A DNA stretch of 6,101 nucleotides from NCBI GenBank assembly GCA_937873545.1, contig CALMWI010000013.1, positions 1-6,101 of the forward strand. The letters run 5' to 3'. Below, in pieces: positions 1 through 6,101 of this stretch. Both the position numbers and the translations under genes were made by a program. The DNA comes from an uncultured bacterium (GTDB lineage Bacteria > UBA4055). The notes below the pieces were generated by a model, which saw only the letters and a program-made list of their open reading frames with translations, did no database searches and was not told where the DNA came from. Every line of letters begins with the position of its first letter. The stretch's first letter is position 1.

Positions 1-301
1 ACAGCGGCCCTGCAGCAGCTGTTATGGCCATGTCCCTTTTCGGTTTTCTGAAGTTGAACGGATTCACAGGTACGGGTTTAGCTCCGCCGAACATGAATTG
101 CCAGTTGGTCATAAACCCGAGCATCAGCGGAAGCATCACCGTCATGACCGGATCTATATGAGGTATAGGATTTAAAGTCAGCCTTCCCATCCTGTATGCG
201 GTTCTATCGCCGAGAAGATATGCAACCCAGCCGTGAGCCACTTCGTGGAATACGACCGAAAAGAGAAGAACAAGTATCATTACGATTATGCCGGCATCCA
301 T
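1..301 (-). CDS. Site-2 protease family (M50) zinc metalloprotease, N-terminal 100 residues (3' end outside window)
   Basis: Multipass membrane metalloprotease of the M50B / site-2 protease type. The reading frame starts at ATG 301-299 and stays open to the left edge, so only the first 100 residues are present. A hydrophobic first segment (about residues 5-18) runs into HEVAH at residues 19-23, giving the two zinc-binding histidines (H19, H23) and the catalytic glutamate (E20). It is followed by family-typical stretches: YLLGDRTA (34-41 region), GRLTLNPIPHIDP (39-51), a second hydrophobic segment (about 52-73), AKPVPVNP (74-81) and AAAGPL at the edge. These match the compact soluble-domain-poor M50 proteins of bacteria and archaea, usually a little over 200 residues. 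The third zinc ligand, an aspartate in a later membrane segment, lies outside the window. Residue 53 is Met where many relatives have Gly (DPxGT). The start is one base after the stop of the upstream gene, with no clear Shine-Dalgarno sequence, so it is probably translationally coupled. The substrate is unknown. Confidence 0.93.
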   Translation of the reverse strand, partial: MDAGIIVMILVLLFSVVFHEVAHGWVAYLLGDRTAYRMGRLTLNPIPHIDPVMTVMLPLMLGFMTNWQFMFGGAKPVPVNPFNFRKPKRDMAITAAAGPL

Positions 302-302
302 T

Positions 303-1016
303 TTATCTGAACTCGTAGGTTAATTGAAGTTTGTTTTTAATTTTCCCTTCTGAATCAAACGACTGCATGACCGAAGTTTTGACCGCCGAAGCTTTTGAAG
401 ATGCGTTCAGTCCGGACAGAAAATGGTTGAGCACGATACCGCCCGCGGTATAATAAAACCATGTATCAGCATTTTCTGCCGATACTCTGATGTCATTGTA
501 TTTTTCTCTTCTTGCATCCGAGACCCAGTCCCACTGGTCATTTTCATCCTCGTAGCGTTCATTAAAATACCTGCTGATATTTCTCTGCTCGTTAAATTCA
601 AGCGTATTGTCGTAATTCGATATATGTATCCAGTAGCTGTCTGATTTGCCGGACGGATTTACTCCGGCGTAGAGTTCAGCGTAATCCTTATATTCATCAG
701 TTCTTATTCCAGAGTAGTAATTCAGTCCGGCAGCGGTACCGATCAAAAAAATATCAGTAATAAAAAACATTGCGGCCTCTTTTTTAAGTCCGAGCCTGTA
801 TTCTCCCCATCCCGGAACAAGAAGAGATCTCCAGAAATATGAAAATCCTTCGCTGTCTTTCGATCTTGACTTAGATGCTCTGCCGTAACGGTCATAGTTT
901 AGCACAAGATCGTTATCGATCCTGTCAAGATTGTTAATCAGGCCGGTTTCAGCCCATAACGACACGAATGCCGGCAGCAACAGAAAGAACGATATTTTTC
1001 TGACATTGCCTTTCAT
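303..1016 (-). CDS. Secreted/envelope protein with PGxGEY motif (DUF5683-like), shorter paralog
   Basis: 237-residue protein of unknown function. Residues 1-22 form a signal peptide (basic MKGNVRK, then a hydrophobic core, probable cleavage after WA at 21-22). The mature part has SLLVPGWGEY at 64-73 followed by a hydrophobic segment (about 81-99), DEYKDYA at 107-113, an acidic and Trp-rich stretch near 155-165 (QWDW at 161-164), and VLNHFLSGLNAS at 195-206 preceded by a hydrophobic run. The same landmarks occur in the same order in the gene immediately upstream, so the two look like tandem paralogs; this copy lacks that protein's insert of about 100 residues. The PG.GEY/hydrophobic pattern resembles the DUF5683 type of small envelope proteins common in FCB bacteria; this is recognition from memory. 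The ATG overlaps the upstream stop as TAATG, with no good Shine-Dalgarno site, suggesting termination-reinitiation. No catalytic motif is visible. It could be a membrane-associated or periplasmic structural protein. Confidence 0.85.
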   Translation of the reverse strand: MKGNVRKISFFLLLPAFVSLWAETGLINNLDRIDNDLVLNYDRYGRASKSRSKDSEGFSYFWRSLLVPGWGEYRLGLKKEAAMFFITDIFLIGTAAGLNYYSGIRTDEYKDYAELYAGVNPSGKSDSYWIHISNYDNTLEFNEQRNISRYFNERYEDENDQWDWVSDARREKYNDIRVSAENADTWFYYTAGGIVLNHFLSGLNASSKASAVKTSVMQSFDSEGKIKNKLQLTYEFR

Positions 1017-2155
1017 TACCAGTTTACCGAGTATGTTATCTTATAATTATCAAGCCCGATCCTATCGGCTTTATCGGTGTTTTCGATCCTTAACTGTGTG
1101 TCTATCTGGTATTTGCTTTTGATCACATATGAAGCGTCGAATGCAGAAGCTACATGGTTAAGCAGAGTTATCATCAGAAAGTTCGACCCCATCTCGTAAG
1201 CCTGATTCGTCTCGTCCCTGAGGTTTTCATAAAAATCTACATAAGCCGCAGAATTGTAGCCGTCATCGCTGTAGTCGAATATAATAATATTGCTGGGATC
1301 GCTGTCGTTGTCCTTAAACTTCGGACGCATCACTTTAACATATGTACCGTCAGAGGACCTTATTGAATCTGTAAGCATTACCACTGACCCGTCGGGGTTG
1401 TATTCGTAACCTGTAAAATCATTCCAGCCGCAGGCGAACTGATGGTATTTACCTATCATTTCATAGTACTGCTGGGTTTTTGTTTCAGGAAGATTATGAG
1501 TGAACTGCGACGACCCGCCGTCTAAAGATATTTCTACCCCGTTCCAGCCGTTGGGCATATCCTTAAAAGAAAGTTCAAGCATATCATAGACCGCAAGACT
1601 GTCATCCGCATCCCACGACCATTTGTCCCTGTCGCTGAAATAATCATAGTTCCAGTAGTCCGCGGCATTGAACTCCTCACCTGTGACCAAGCTGTTTTTG
1701 CTCTCCAGCCAGAATTTGACATTCTGGGTCATTCCTAAAAGACCGCCATAATACAGAGTCTCGTCAAAATTGAGATCAGCATACTCTCTGTACTCATCCC
1801 TTTTGTCGTCTCCGTCGCTTTCATAATAATACCACATCGAAAGAGTCAGAGCTTCTATACCGAAAAAAATACCGCTTCTAATATAATCCCTGCCGTAATA
1901 TTCTCCCGCACCCGGAACAAGGAGCGACATTCCTGCGGCGATAAGAGGGCTTTTGCCCTCCCTGTATTCGGCTCTTTTTTTGGATTTTATCCTCGGAGTA
2001 GAACCCTGTGTCTCCGGAGCTGATCCGGCATCGGTATCATCCTGAGCAAGAATTATGTTTCCGAAGCCGTTATATTTTATTAAAGGTTCGCCGAAAACGG
2101 AGATCAGCATGCCTGACAATATCAATGCGCCGACCGTAAATTTCCTGATTTTCAT
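1016..2155 (-). CDS. Secreted/envelope protein with PGxGEY motif (DUF5683-like), longer paralog with insert
   Basis: 379-residue protein of unknown function. A signal peptide covers roughly residues 1-22 (MKIRK, hydrophobic core, cleavage near FGE). A low-complexity, polar linker follows (about 38-70). The conserved core begins with SLLVPGAGEY at 77-86, then a hydrophobic segment (about 92-110), DEYREYA at 120-126, EFN at 161-163, an acidic/Trp stretch with DKWSW at 177-181, and LLNHVASAFDAS at 331-342 preceded by a hydrophobic run. Between about 200 and 302 lies extra sequence that the downstream paralog lacks, including YYEMIGKYHQF (230-240) and GWND (243-246). The C-terminus (about 345-379) is polar and strand-like (ITYSVNW), similar in position to LTYEFR at the end of the paralog. 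The start is supported by an AAGGA site seven bases upstream. It is located 19 bases after the peptidase-barrel gene, so co-expression is likely. No enzyme motif is seen. Confidence 0.85.
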   Translation of the reverse strand: MKIRKFTVGALILSGMLISVFGEPLIKYNGFGNIILAQDDTDAGSAPETQGSTPRIKSKKRAEYREGKSPLIAAGMSLLVPGAGEYYGRDYIRSGIFFGIEALTLSMWYYYESDGDDKRDEYREYADLNFDETLYYGGLLGMTQNVKFWLESKNSLVTGEEFNAADYWNYDYFSDRDKWSWDADDSLAVYDMLELSFKDMPNGWNGVEISLDGGSSQFTHNLPETKTQQYYEMIGKYHQFACGWNDFTGYEYNPDGSVVMLTDSIRSSDGTYVKVMRPKFKDNDSDPSNIIIFDYSDDGYNSAAYVDFYENLRDETNQAYEMGSNFLMITLLNHVASAFDASYVIKSKYQIDTQLRIENTDKADRIGLDNYKITYSVNW

Positions 2156-2162
2156 TTTTTTA

Positions 2163-2167
2163 TCCTT
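2163..2167 (-). promoter_or_regulatory. Ribosome binding site (AAGGA) for the 379-residue protein
   Basis: On the minus strand the 19-base gap reads as an A-rich spacer containing AAGGA, seven bases before the ATG at 2155-2153. It is the clearest Shine-Dalgarno sequence in the window and fixes the start of this gene. The other starts lean on stop-start proximity. Confidence 0.8.
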
Positions 2168-2174
2168 ATTTTTG

Positions 2175-5100
2175 TTAAAATTCCGGGAAATCGAATAAAA
2201 GTGTAAGATAAGTTCTTATCTCGCGCCCGTATTCAACATTTTCATTTGTGAACCTGTCCAGCCCGTAAGCCGCAGAAAATTCCATAGCCATCGGGTAACC
2301 GTAGAAAAGCGAGCCGTACAGCCTTAAATTAATTCCGATATCTGTTTTGAGATCATCTGAAGCCGTGCTGAAATCTTCTTCCACCCATGCCATTCCGGCT
2401 TCGGCGAAAACTCCGGCGAACAGGTTCTTGAAGTTAAAGAAACCGAATCTTTTGTCGGCGCGACCGACGATCGGAAACCTTAGATATATTCCGCTGTACG
2501 CGGTCTTTGTTCCTCCGATGCTGTAGAACGAATAGCCTTTAAGCCCGGTTATACCTCCGATATAATTATAATAGAACGGATCGATATCGTCGTCATCGAG
2601 CATCGAACCCTTGAACTTGAGTGTCATTCCTGAGCCGAAAGGCAGTTTGAAATGTTCTCTTAGTTCTAAAGAAAACAGGTTGTAGTCATATTTTATATAA
2701 TCTTCCTGAAGAGTTCCATAATCCGAATTCAGGCTGAATCCTTTAATGAAATCGGTCTGATGCCTTGAAAAGTGAAGTTCAGCCTGCCTTCCGTATGTTG
2801 GATTTATATAGTAATTATAGTCAAACTTAGACCTGTTTATATTCACATTAAAATTGAAGCTTCTTTCCTTGAAATATGTGTATTGCAGAATAAAATCACC
2901 GTAATCCCCTTTCGCGTCGTTCCTGAGATAAGCAAAATATCCGTCGAAATTGAAATCGCCTATGATCCCTGTTATTTTTTTAGGCATAAATGTCATCGGG
3001 GTCTTTATCCCGAAATCAAATTCTTTCAGATTGTAGGTAAAATCAATATCGTTTTCCTGATAGATCGGAATATCGTTCCCGGACTCGTCCTCGTAGGAAC
3101 CTACTATAATACTTTCTTCGACGAACGAATTGTCGTCGTGCTTTTCAACATTAATTCCGAGTCCGTATAAAGTAGGCAGCAGGAACCTGTATTCGGCCAT
3201 TGCGAACAGGTCATAATCGAGATTCATCGCGACACCGAAGCCGCCGAAAAGGGATATCTTTTCTAAAAAATCATTTACCATAAAATACATGCCGGGCTTG
3301 AATTTGTTATCGTCGAAAGTGATCCTCGGCATAAGCAGAATGTGTTCAAAATCGTTGTTGTAATTTACGGCGGTTTTTAAACGGTTAAGATCAGGTTCAA
3401 ATACATAGGCGGAGGACATAACTTTGTAATCAATATAATCCGGTGAGAGCGAATAATTCAAATTTTTGTTCAACCCGCCGATCGAATATACATTTGTTTT
3501 TATACCTTTATAATTTACATACACGAGCGTACTGTCATTAACATCGGGATAAAGAGCTCCGCCTCTTACGTTGGTGACCGCTGTTTCCTCGCCTGTTTCA
3601 AGATTTTTCCTGTAAACATTGAAGATCCCTGATCTGTCGCTTGAATAATAGACGCACGAATTGTCTTTCGAGAAAACAGGATCCCGGTTATCGTAAACAT
3701 CCGTTACCAGGTTAGTTTCATTTCCAGAAAGATCTACTGTAACTATGTCTCTTCCGTAAGTCTTTCCTGATTTGTCCGCGAGAATTCTCGAACCGTCCCT
3801 GCTCCAGCTCGGAAGATAGAACTGCGTGCCGTCGTTATATCTTGTTAAAATGCGCGAACTGTCTTTTTCTATATCGTATAAATAAAGATTCCTTGTGCCG
3901 TCAAATGTAGCTACATAAGCTATTTTTTTTCCGTCCGGAGATACCGCCGGATTCCCCGCCCTCAAGCCTTTTGTCAGTTTTTCCTCTTTTTTCTTTTCTA
4001 TATCGTAAACGAATATATCAAGTATCTGATTCCCGTAAATGCTGTATGAATCTATTCTCGAAAAATAAATCAATTTGCTGTCGGGAGACCATGAATATGA
4101 TGAGAACATCACTACCGGAACGATCATTTTAACAGAATCCGTCCTTAAATCTTTCAGATAAAGGTTCCTTCTGTAATAGGTAGCGTCCCCGTTGTCTTTT
4201 GTCGATAAAAAGGCCATATATTTCCCGTCAGGCGATAATTTCGGATGTGAATTAACGAAAGCGGAGTCCGATATGTCTTTGCCTTCATTTAAATTGCTTT
4301 CAATGTTTTTTGTAAGCTCCGTATATCTGTTCTTTTCCTGTTCAATGAATTCGTTGTACAATTCCTCTGCTTCTTTACCGAGCGATCTTTTAACTGCCTG
4401 CTCGAAGGTGAATGACGATAATCTGCTCATTTCTTTTGTCATATCGTAAAGCTTTTCTTTTCCATACTTTTTAATCAGATACTGAACGAAAGCAAAACCT
4501 GTGTTATAAACCGTTTCAGCCTCGTGTGAAGATTTGTTGATAAAATCGAGAAGCTGTTCGTACCTTAATGTCTGGCCGGTCAGTATCCTCTCTCTAAAAA
4601 GCATATCTCTGCTCGAATCCCAGAAATCAAAGTGAAGGCTGTCTATCACCTGACTTTGTGCGATACCTTCGGCGAACCACGGCGGAATAATATTGAACGG
4701 AAGACTCGCTGAAGCCAAAACATTTGGAAATCCTGTGAGCACATCTTCTCTTTTTTCATTTTCATAACCTGTTGACTGAAAATAAATTCCGGGGATCATC
4801 TGCGAAGTTTTTCTCGAGACCTGGAGATGTACCATGTGCGTAAACTCATGCGCAAAAACATTAGAATACCAGTAATGATTTCCTCTAAGCTCAGTGTCGA
4901 AAGAAGGCGCCCACAGAACAATTTTATCCGTATAGTAATAAGCTCCGCCGTTGGCGGTATCGTCAAAATCCGCAACTACTACATGCAGTTTTTTCGGCGG
5001 TTCATAATTATAGAGTTCTGTGATCGGTTTATATACTCTTTCACCTGCGTCAGCGAACCTTAAAGTGCTTCTTTCTGTCCCGTTATGATAATGGAATATA

Positions 5101-5213
5101 AAATGCTCCGTTTCGTACGTTTTCCATTTGAGCTCGGGATGATTGTAAGAACCGAGCATCTGGGAAAAGATCAGTGCGGGCAGTAACAATATTAAACAGC
5201 TGTAATTTTTCAT
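2175..5213 (-). CDS. Outer-membrane metallopeptidase-propeller-barrel fusion (HExxH domain, PD40/TolB-like repeats, BamA/Omp85-like C-terminus)
   Basis: 1012-residue protein predicted to sit in the outer membrane. Residues 1-17 are a signal peptide; the single early Cys (C6) lies inside the n-region, so this is not a lipoprotein. Residues about 28-300 form a gluzincin / peptidase-MA-like domain: HEFTH at 122-126 supplies two zinc histidines and the catalytic glutamate (E123), and PPWFAEGIA (177-185) supplies the probable third ligand, E182. Residues about 320-580 hold PD40-type blades marked by S-P-D-G-like motifs at 327, 376, 425, 471, 515 and 555, as in the TolB propeller. Residues about 605-1012 are strand-rich and aromatic, with GGITGLKGY (886-894) as in the BamA/Omp85 barrel, and the protein ends in Phe, as expected for a barrel recognised by the BAM machinery. 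The zinc motif appears intact, so activity is plausible; the substrate is unknown. The ATG abuts the upstream stop. PD40 proteins joined to barrels are known in FCB bacteria and are often annotated as Tol-like or BamA/TamA-family proteins. Confidence 0.92.
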   Translation of the reverse strand: MKNYSCLILLLPALIFSQMLGSYNHPELKWKTYETEHFIFHYHNGTERSTLRFADAGERVYKPITELYNYEPPKKLHVVVADFDDTANGGAYYYTDKIVLWAPSFDTELRGNHYWYSNVFAHEFTHMVHLQVSRKTSQMIPGIYFQSTGYENEKREDVLTGFPNVLASASLPFNIIPPWFAEGIAQSQVIDSLHFDFWDSSRDMLFRERILTGQTLRYEQLLDFINKSSHEAETVYNTGFAFVQYLIKKYGKEKLYDMTKEMSRLSSFTFEQAVKRSLGKEAEELYNEFIEQEKNRYTELTKNIESNLNEGKDISDSAFVNSHPKLSPDGKYMAFLSTKDNGDATYYRRNLYLKDLRTDSVKMIVPVVMFSSYSWSPDSKLIYFSRIDSYSIYGNQILDIFVYDIEKKKEEKLTKGLRAGNPAVSPDGKKIAYVATFDGTRNLYLYDIEKDSSRILTRYNDGTQFYLPSWSRDGSRILADKSGKTYGRDIVTVDLSGNETNLVTDVYDNRDPVFSKDNSCVYYSSDRSGIFNVYRKNLETGEETAVTNVRGGALYPDVNDSTLVYVNYKGIKTNVYSIGGLNKNLNYSLSPDYIDYKVMSSAYVFEPDLNRLKTAVNYNNDFEHILLMPRITFDDNKFKPGMYFMVNDFLEKISLFGGFGVAMNLDYDLFAMAEYRFLLPTLYGLGINVEKHDDNSFVEESIIVGSYEDESGNDIPIYQENDIDFTYNLKEFDFGIKTPMTFMPKKITGIIGDFNFDGYFAYLRNDAKGDYGDFILQYTYFKERSFNFNVNINRSKFDYNYYINPTYGRQAELHFSRHQTDFIKGFSLNSDYGTLQEDYIKYDYNLFSLELREHFKLPFGSGMTLKFKGSMLDDDDIDPFYYNYIGGITGLKGYSFYSIGGTKTAYSGIYLRFPIVGRADKRFGFFNFKNLFAGVFAEAGMAWVEEDFSTASDDLKTDIGINLRLYGSLFYGYPMAMEFSAAYGLDRFTNENVEYGREIRTYLTLLFDFPEF
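3474..4256 (-). repeat. Protein-level repeats: about six PD40/TolB-type propeller blades (residues 320-580 of the 1012-residue protein)
   Basis: Six copies of a short S-x-D-G/N-like turn followed by a hydrophobic strand occur at residues 327 (SPDGKYMAFLS), 376 (SPDSKLIYFSR), 425 (SPDGKKIAYVA), 471 (SRDGSRILADK), 515 (SKDNSCVYYSS) and 555 (YPDVNDSTLVYV). Spacing is 49, 49, 46, 44 and 40 residues. This is the usual blade length of PD40/WD40-like propellers, and six blades is the TolB number. The last copy is the most degenerate. Confidence 0.85.
4836..4850 (-). other. Zinc-binding HEFTH motif of the peptidase domain
   Basis: Codons for residues 122-126 of the 1012-residue protein encode H-E-F-T-H. 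The downstream partner PPWFAEG (residues 177-183) carries the likely third ligand, E182, 56 residues after H126. The order HExxH then a W-x-A-E-G element is that of peptidase-MA-type gluzincins. All three residues are intact. Confidence 0.88.
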
Positions 5214-6101
5214 TTATTTGATCACCGCGACTTTCACTTTCCTGACTTCTTCATCCGAATCTGATTTAAACCTCAGGATCGCATTATAGATACCTGAAGG
5301 AACCTTTCTGATATTCCATATCAATTCACTGTATTCTCCGGCTTCTGAAAATTCCTGATCCAGAGTCTCGATCCTGTTTCCGTTTATATCATAAATTTCT
5401 ATCTTAACTTCACACGGGAAATTCAGGAAGAATCTGAAATTTGTCTCATCTCCTCTTGCAGGATTAGGCCAGTTATAAACACTTTTAGATATTATGGCCG
5501 AAGGTATTCCAGTTTCGATAGGATCTTTTAGCTCAACTACTCCTCTGACCATATTAAAATAATCGTTCAGTCCGCCTGTACCTATCTTATGATATGTTAA
5601 TATTCCGCTTCTGTCAAAGTTGTAAAGGAAGATACTTCCGTCAATTTCGAGAAGCCCCGAATTTTCTCCGAAACCGTTCATTGCTCTTATATTCTTTGCT
5701 TCATAATCTCCTGTTGTAGAAATTATCGCATAATTAGAAGATGAATCTATCACTGCTATATTACCGTCAAAAATATAAGCTTTTGATATCTGTCCGAGAT
5801 CTGTGGTTAACGGGAATCCGTTCTCATAAACTCCGTTTCCATTTTTCAGACTTAGTACATTCCCCTCAGCCGTTATGCTTTCAAGTTTTGAATCACTTTC
5901 AATGTCATTCCAACCAAGCCTGACCGCATCGTCATTTTCTGCAAATGAATATACTTTTGCTGACACCTGAGGCGGGGTAATATCTGAAAGTATAAAGCTG
6001 TAATTTACAGAATCCTGCGGCAGAGTTCTTGTTTCAACTTCATAAGGGTCCTGTGACAGGTCGATCGTGAAAATGTTGCCGTCGTTTTCGCCTTTTATAA
6101 A
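5214..6101 (-). CDS. Secreted protein with C-terminal FlgD-Ig / T9SS type A sorting-like domain (5' end outside window)
   Basis: The frame is open from the right edge to TAA at 5216-5214, giving the last 295 residues of a larger protein. The GTG at 5966-5964 is internal: 45 in-frame codons precede it without a stop. Visible residues about 50-190 are strand-rich and repetitive in feel, with ENGFPLTTDLG near 93-103 and short G/D turns, recalling propeller or FG-GAP/PQQ-like surface proteins; this part is not firmly assigned. Residues about 207-295 are a clear C-terminal module: YNWPNPARG (209-217), then VKIEIYDINGNRI (232-244), AGEYSELIWN (254-263), VPSGIYNAIL (267-276) and a basic VKVAVIK end. 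This order (NPA turn, IYDxxG strand, W, SGxY, K-rich end) is that of FlgD-Ig-like and Por/T9SS type A sorting domains, which direct export across the outer membrane in FCB bacteria. No secretion-system gene is in the window, so the export route is inferred. Confidence 0.82.
   Translation of the reverse strand, partial: FIKGENDGNIFTIDLSQDPYEVETRTLPQDSVNYSFILSDITPPQVSAKVYSFAENDDAVRLGWNDIESDSKLESITAEGNVLSLKNGNGVYENGFPLTTDLGQISKAYIFDGNIAVIDSSSNYAIISTTGDYEAKNIRAMNGFGENSGLLEIDGSIFLYNFDRSGILTYHKIGTGGLNDYFNMVRGVVELKDPIETGIPSAIISKSVYNWPNPARGDETNFRFFLNFPCEVKIEIYDINGNRIETLDQEFSEAGEYSELIWNIRKVPSGIYNAILRFKSDSDEEVRKVKVAVIK

Noticed and set aside
1534..1722. Minus-strand 62-residue frame inside the 379-residue gene
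   Set aside because: It is an out-of-frame overlap fully within a well-supported gene, with composition typical of a frame shadow.
2156..2174. T-rich run in the intergenic gap as a terminator
   Set aside because: On the transcribed (minus) strand it is an A-run with no preceding hairpin. It holds an AAGGA ribosome binding site, so it is a spacer.
2772..3170. Plus-strand 132-residue open frame
   Set aside because: It lies wholly antisense to the barrel region of the 1012-residue gene, has no recognisable motif, and is best explained as a shadow. The same applies to the other plus-strand frames (423-644, 931-1122, 1154-1366, 4192-4449, 4827-5063, 5741-5923).
5157..5213. Lipoprotein signal in the 1012-residue protein (Cys at residue 6)
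   Set aside because: The Cys lies before the hydrophobic core and is not in a lipobox. The region fits a type I signal peptide, and the C-terminal barrel provides the membrane anchor.
5214..5966. GTG at 5966-5964 as the true start of the first gene (250 residues)
   Set aside because: The same frame stays open for 45 more codons to the window edge, and those codons read as continuous protein. The product starting at GTG would have no signal peptide despite a C-terminal export-type domain.

Overview
All genes in this window lie on the minus strand, so transcription runs from base 6101 down to base 1. Five consecutive reading frames fill essentially the whole window. The junctions are a directly abutting stop and start (TAA then ATG at 5216-5211), a 19-base gap (2156-2174), a one-base TAATG overlap (1014-1018), and a one-base gap (302). 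This looks like the middle of a polycistronic unit: the first gene is cut at the right edge and the last at the left edge. No promoter, terminator, RNA gene, mobile element or CRISPR array is visible.

In transcription order the genes are: (1) the C-terminal 295 residues of a probable secreted protein ending in a FlgD-Ig / type A T9SS-sorting-like domain; (2) a 1012-residue protein with a signal peptide, an HExxH (gluzincin-like) metallopeptidase domain, about six PD40/TolB-type propeller blades and a C-terminal Omp85/BamA-like beta-barrel; (3) and (4) two related secreted or envelope proteins of 379 and 237 residues sharing a PGxGEY motif (resembling the DUF5683 type), which look like tandem paralogs; (5) the first 100 residues of an M50-family site-2 protease with an HEVAH zinc motif.

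The organism is very probably Gram-negative, because an outer-membrane-type barrel follows a signal peptide. The T9SS-like C-terminal domain, the PD40-barrel fusion and the PGxGEY proteins point to an uncultured member of the FCB superphylum (for example Cloacimonadota, Delongbacteria or Marinimicrobia-like lineages). That placement rests on protein style and recall, not on any marker gene. Base composition is moderately AT-rich and looks uniform, with no sign of recent transfer.

Together the genes suggest a cell-envelope module: exported or surface proteins, an outer-membrane-anchored peptidase, two small envelope proteins and an intramembrane-type protease. A joint function is an inference from gene order only.
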